From: JBIICI01 sp044238935
GTDB taxonomy: Bacteria; Pseudomonadota; Alphaproteobacteria; Micavibrionales; Micavibrionaceae
DNA length: 36,055 nucleotides
Assembly: GCA_044238935.1 (NCBI GenBank)
Contig: JBIICI010000020.1
Span: 1-36,055 of the forward strand
Direction of reading: 5' to 3'
Of this stretch, positions 33,591 to 36,055 are shown one piece after another. The notes below the pieces were generated by a model. That model was not told the origin of the DNA, did not search any database, and worked only from the letters and a program-made list of their open reading frames with translations. The position numbers were made by a program, and so were the translations under genes. Position 1 is the first letter of the stretch, and each line of letters begins with the position of its first letter.

Positions 33591-35546
33591 ATGATGCAAT
33601 TCTTGCGCAAAGGCGCTGATACAAAATTTGTTAAAATCGCTTTGTTCGGTTTATTGTTGGCGGCGGTTAGCAGTATGGTCTTTAGTGATCTTGGGGGGAT
33701 TTTGAATAATGGGTTCGGGCATGATTTGGTTGCAAAGGTTGGTCGTGAAAATATTACAACGGCATCTTTTCAAAAAACGGTTTCTGTGGTTTTAGGACGC
33801 CAAGGCATCGATCCCGTGCAGGCACATCAAATGGGCTATACCAGACAGATTTTAGAGCAAGAAATCCAGCAGCGTTTATATAAACAATATGCAAATGAAA
33901 AGGGGTTGATTATTCCAAACGCCGCGATTGCAGATCATATCGCCAGTTTGATTGATCCAAATGTAAAGCAAGGTCAAACCCGTACGGAGGCATTGCGTGA
34001 AATCCTAAAAGCGCAACATATTAGTGAGCCTGAATTTATTAACGTCATCGAATCAGAGATGAAGAATCAATTGATCCAAGACACTGTCCTTGGTGGATTG
34101 GGCGATAAAAATGTGCCCGCAATCGAAAGTGCATTGGTTGGTCGTTATCAAAATGAAAATCGTGCTATTCGATATAAGGAATTTAAAAGCGAGTCCGTGA
34201 TTTTACCGAAAATGGCGGATGCGGCGACATTAAAAAAACATTATGAAAGCATGAAGGATCAATTTTTAGTGCCTGAAATGCGTGACATTAGTGTTGTTTT
34301 ATTAACACAAGCCAATATCAAAAACCCCAATCCAAAAGTTGAGGATAAAGAGATTGCGCTTTATTATAATAATCACAAAGATAATTTCAAAACACCTGAA
34401 AATTATCGGTTAAGCCAGTTGATTTTTGACAAACAAGACAGCGCCCAAAAGGCCTATGACAGTTTAAAAGCCGCAGGATCAAAAGACACTGCGCTGATCA
34501 AGAATTTTAAAGAGGCGTTGTTTTTAGATAATCAAAATTTCTTAAAATCTGATTTGCCTGAGAGCTTACAAAAAGCCTTAGAGCCGATGAGTGACAAAGC
34601 TCAATATCTTGCGCCTATTCAATCCCCCTTAGGATGGCATGTTGTGCATTTTATTAGCAAAGACACACAGAAAACACGCCCCCTTTCTGAGGTTAAGGCA
34701 GAGATTACAAAACAATTACAACAAGATTTGATTAAAGATCAATTGAATGCCCTCTCAGATGAGCTTGATGATCGCTTAGCCAATGGCGAAACTTTAGATG
34801 GATTGGTACAAGATTTATCCTTAAAACCCATGACGTTTAAAGATGTAACAAGCGCGCAAAGCAATGATAATGATGCGTTGTTTAAGGATTTTCCTCTGAT
34901 CCAAAAACACCAAGATCACCTTTTGGAAGAAGCGTTTTTATTAGAAGATAATGAAACATCCCCCGTCATTGCCCTTGATGATCAATTATTCGCCTTGGTA
35001 CAGGTGAATAAAATCAATGAGGAACACACAAAACCCTATGATCAAGTCACAGATTTAGTGAAAAAAAATTGGACAAAATCCGCCAAAATTGAATTGGCCG
35101 ATTTAGAAGCCAAAAAATTATCTGAAAAAATTAATCAAAAACCTGAAAAAGACCGCGTTTTGGTCGGAAAAGAGATCAGCCTTGTTCGTGAAAAAATGAA
35201 TGATCCTGTATCCGATTCTCCGTTCAATGCCGAAATTCAAAACGCCCTTTTTGAGGCACAGGCGCACAAAGCCTTTTATTTCAAAACGGAGTCAGGCAGC
35301 CTTGTTGCTATGGTCGAAAACATCACATTGCCTAAGCAAAAGGCAGCAAGCCAGCAAGCGGATAAAGATGATATTGCCAATATTAACCGCTTGATAGATC
35401 AATCATGGCAAAGTGAGATTCTGACGGAATTCACCAACCAGCTTTACAAAAAATACCCTGTAAAGGTCAATGGCACAACATTTGATGGTCTGTTTAAACC
35501 TGCCGTGAAGGAAGACGCCCCCCATGATGGCGCGGCAAAAAAATAA
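33591..35546 (+). CDS. ppiD: PpiD/SurA-like periplasmic peptidyl-prolyl isomerase
   Basis: The 651-residue protein has a short cytoplasmic N-terminus, one membrane anchor (about 16-33), and a SurA-type N-terminal domain (VAKVGRENITTASFQKTV). A parvulin-like region (about 275-355) ends SPLGWHVVHFISKD, and a long C-terminal chaperone-like part follows. PpiD is a foldase at the exit of the SecYEG channel, which fits its position divergent from secG. The parvulin HIL-type motif appears as YRLSQLIFD, so isomerase activity may be weak, as in other PpiD proteins. An AAGGA site precedes two ATGs (33591, 33594). Confidence 0.88.
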   Translation: MMQFLRKGADTKFVKIALFGLLLAAVSSMVFSDLGGILNNGFGHDLVAKVGRENITTASFQKTVSVVLGRQGIDPVQAHQMGYTRQILEQEIQQRLYKQYANEKGLIIPNAAIADHIASLIDPNVKQGQTRTEALREILKAQHISEPEFINVIESEMKNQLIQDTVLGGLGDKNVPAIESALVGRYQNENRAIRYKEFKSESVILPKMADAATLKKHYESMKDQFLVPEMRDISVVLLTQANIKNPNPKVEDKEIALYYNNHKDNFKTPENYRLSQLIFDKQDSAQKAYDSLKAAGSKDTALIKNFKEALFLDNQNFLKSDLPESLQKALEPMSDKAQYLAPIQSPLGWHVVHFISKDTQKTRPLSEVKAEITKQLQQDLIKDQLNALSDELDDRLANGETLDGLVQDLSLKPMTFKDVTSAQSNDNDALFKDFPLIQKHQDHLLEEAFLLEDNETSPVIALDDQLFALVQVNKINEEHTKPYDQVTDLVKKNWTKSAKIELADLEAKKLSEKINQKPEKDRVLVGKEISLVREKMNDPVSDSPFNAEIQNALFEAQAHKAFYFKTESGSLVAMVENITLPKQKAASQQADKDDIANINRLIDQSWQSEILTEFTNQLYKKYPVKVNGTTFDGLFKPAVKEDAPHDGAAKK

Positions 35547-35566
35547 ATCATTTTATGCTGCTTTAG

Positions 35567-36055
35567 CTATAATGAATTCAAGACATGCTCTCTCTTAGGA
35601 TAGGCTGTGTGAATCCCCATATGGGCACAGGATAGAGTGGCGGCATGGGTGGCATAGGCGATGGCATTGTAAAAGCTCTCTCCTGCAGCGATTTGGGCAG
35701 CGTATGATCCTGTAAAACAGTCGCCTGCGCCGGTGGTATCCACAATATGCACATTAGGTCTGTTTGTATAATGAACGAATTGATTTTGCTCATCAATCCC
35801 CATCACGCCCTCTGCGCCAAGGGTGATAATCAAGCGTTGCACATGGGTGCGTGATTTTAGCTCTTCTGTTTTGACATTGTAATGCTTGGCTAAAGCGGCG
35901 GCTTCGGTTTGATTCAGAATTAATGTGTGGAGTTTTGGCAATATGTCCTCCGGAATATCCGCGGCAGGGGCATTATTGAGGATGATCGCACATCCTTTGT
36001 CAAAGGCTTGATTGACCAAAGCCCAATTTTCACTGTCTAAGACCTCGCGTTGTAA
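35567..36055 (-). CDS. ribokinase-family (PfkB) sugar kinase, 5' truncated
   Basis: The frame runs to the window edge, so the N-terminal half is missing. The visible 162 or so residues open with LQREVLDSENWALVNQ, continue with AIILNNAPAAD, LILNQTEA, and TLGAEG, and include the PfkB signature DTTGAGDCFTGSYAAQIA, where the aspartate before CFTG is the catalytic base. Together these match the C-terminal half of ribokinase or a close relative that phosphorylates ribose or another sugar. Substrate cannot be told without the N-terminus. It converges on the ppiD gene with a 20-nt gap. Confidence 0.85.
   Translation of the reverse strand, partial: LQREVLDSENWALVNQAFDKGCAIILNNAPAADIPEDILPKLHTLILNQTEAAALAKHYNVKTEELKSRTHVQRLIITLGAEGVMGIDEQNQFVHYTNRPNVHIVDTTGAGDCFTGSYAAQIAAGESFYNAIAYATHAATLSCAHMGIHTAYPKREHVLNSL

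Overview
The window reads as a chromosomal segment of a flagellated, AT-rich alphaproteobacterium. The order mraZ-rsmH-ftsL-ftsI-murE-murF-mraY, the tpiA-secG-pyrG block divergent from a PpiD-like foldase, a 57-residue NDUFS6-like zinc-finger protein and an alphaproteobacterial-style FliL/FliJ all fit this. A Micavibrio-like or Rhodospirillales-like lineage is my guess, not something the sequence proves. I saw no rRNA, tRNA, CRISPR array, insertion sequence or integrase.

Layout. 1-2547 (+): a truncated S74 (endosialidase-chaperone) fibre protein with a C-terminal membrane anchor, an SDR oxidoreductase and a FliL-like protein. 2504-3157 (-): an unknown membrane protein overlapping fliL tail to tail. 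3296-5878 (+): clpB with a good promoter. 5944-6429 (+): an orphan domain related to the N-terminus of Mrr-like restriction proteins, followed by a strong hairpin and a relic of an XRE-type antitoxin. 6680-12307 (-), in order of transcription: a lipoprotein, fliJ, a fliK-like gene, an RsmB-type rRNA methyltransferase, an ArsR regulator and a HisN-type phosphatase. 12395-13037: a self-contained unit of two small unknown genes with its own promoter and terminator. 13069-13890 (-): comF. 13996-16530 (+): a large methyltransferase that appears fused to two degenerate Nudix-like modules. 16535-24336 (-): the first half of the division/cell-wall (dcw) cluster, preceded by a 10-bp-periodic array that matches MraZ operators. 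24640-26877 (-): a secreted subtilisin-like protease with P-domain and RTX repeats. 26990-27544 (+): a periplasmic protein of unknown function. 27561-28772 (-): a GAF histidine kinase. 28864-29037 (-): the zinc-finger protein. 29142-30567 (+): two tandem paralogous pilin-like proteins. 30575-33417 (-): tpiA-secG-pyrG. 33591-35546 (+): a PpiD/SurA-like foldase. 35567-end (-): a ribokinase-family sugar kinase cut by the window edge.

How the genes work together. Peptidoglycan precursor synthesis (MurE, MurF, MraY), septal synthesis (FtsI, FtsL) and their regulators (MraZ, RsmH) form one tight transcription unit, probably autoregulated by MraZ. Flagellar export parts (FliL-, FliJ- and FliK-like) are scattered over two loci. 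Protein quality control (ClpB, PpiD) and envelope functions recur. The most unusual items are the methyltransferase/double-Nudix-like fusion, the membrane-anchored S74 protein, the long phased MraZ-box array, the paired pilin-like proteins and the small two-gene unit.
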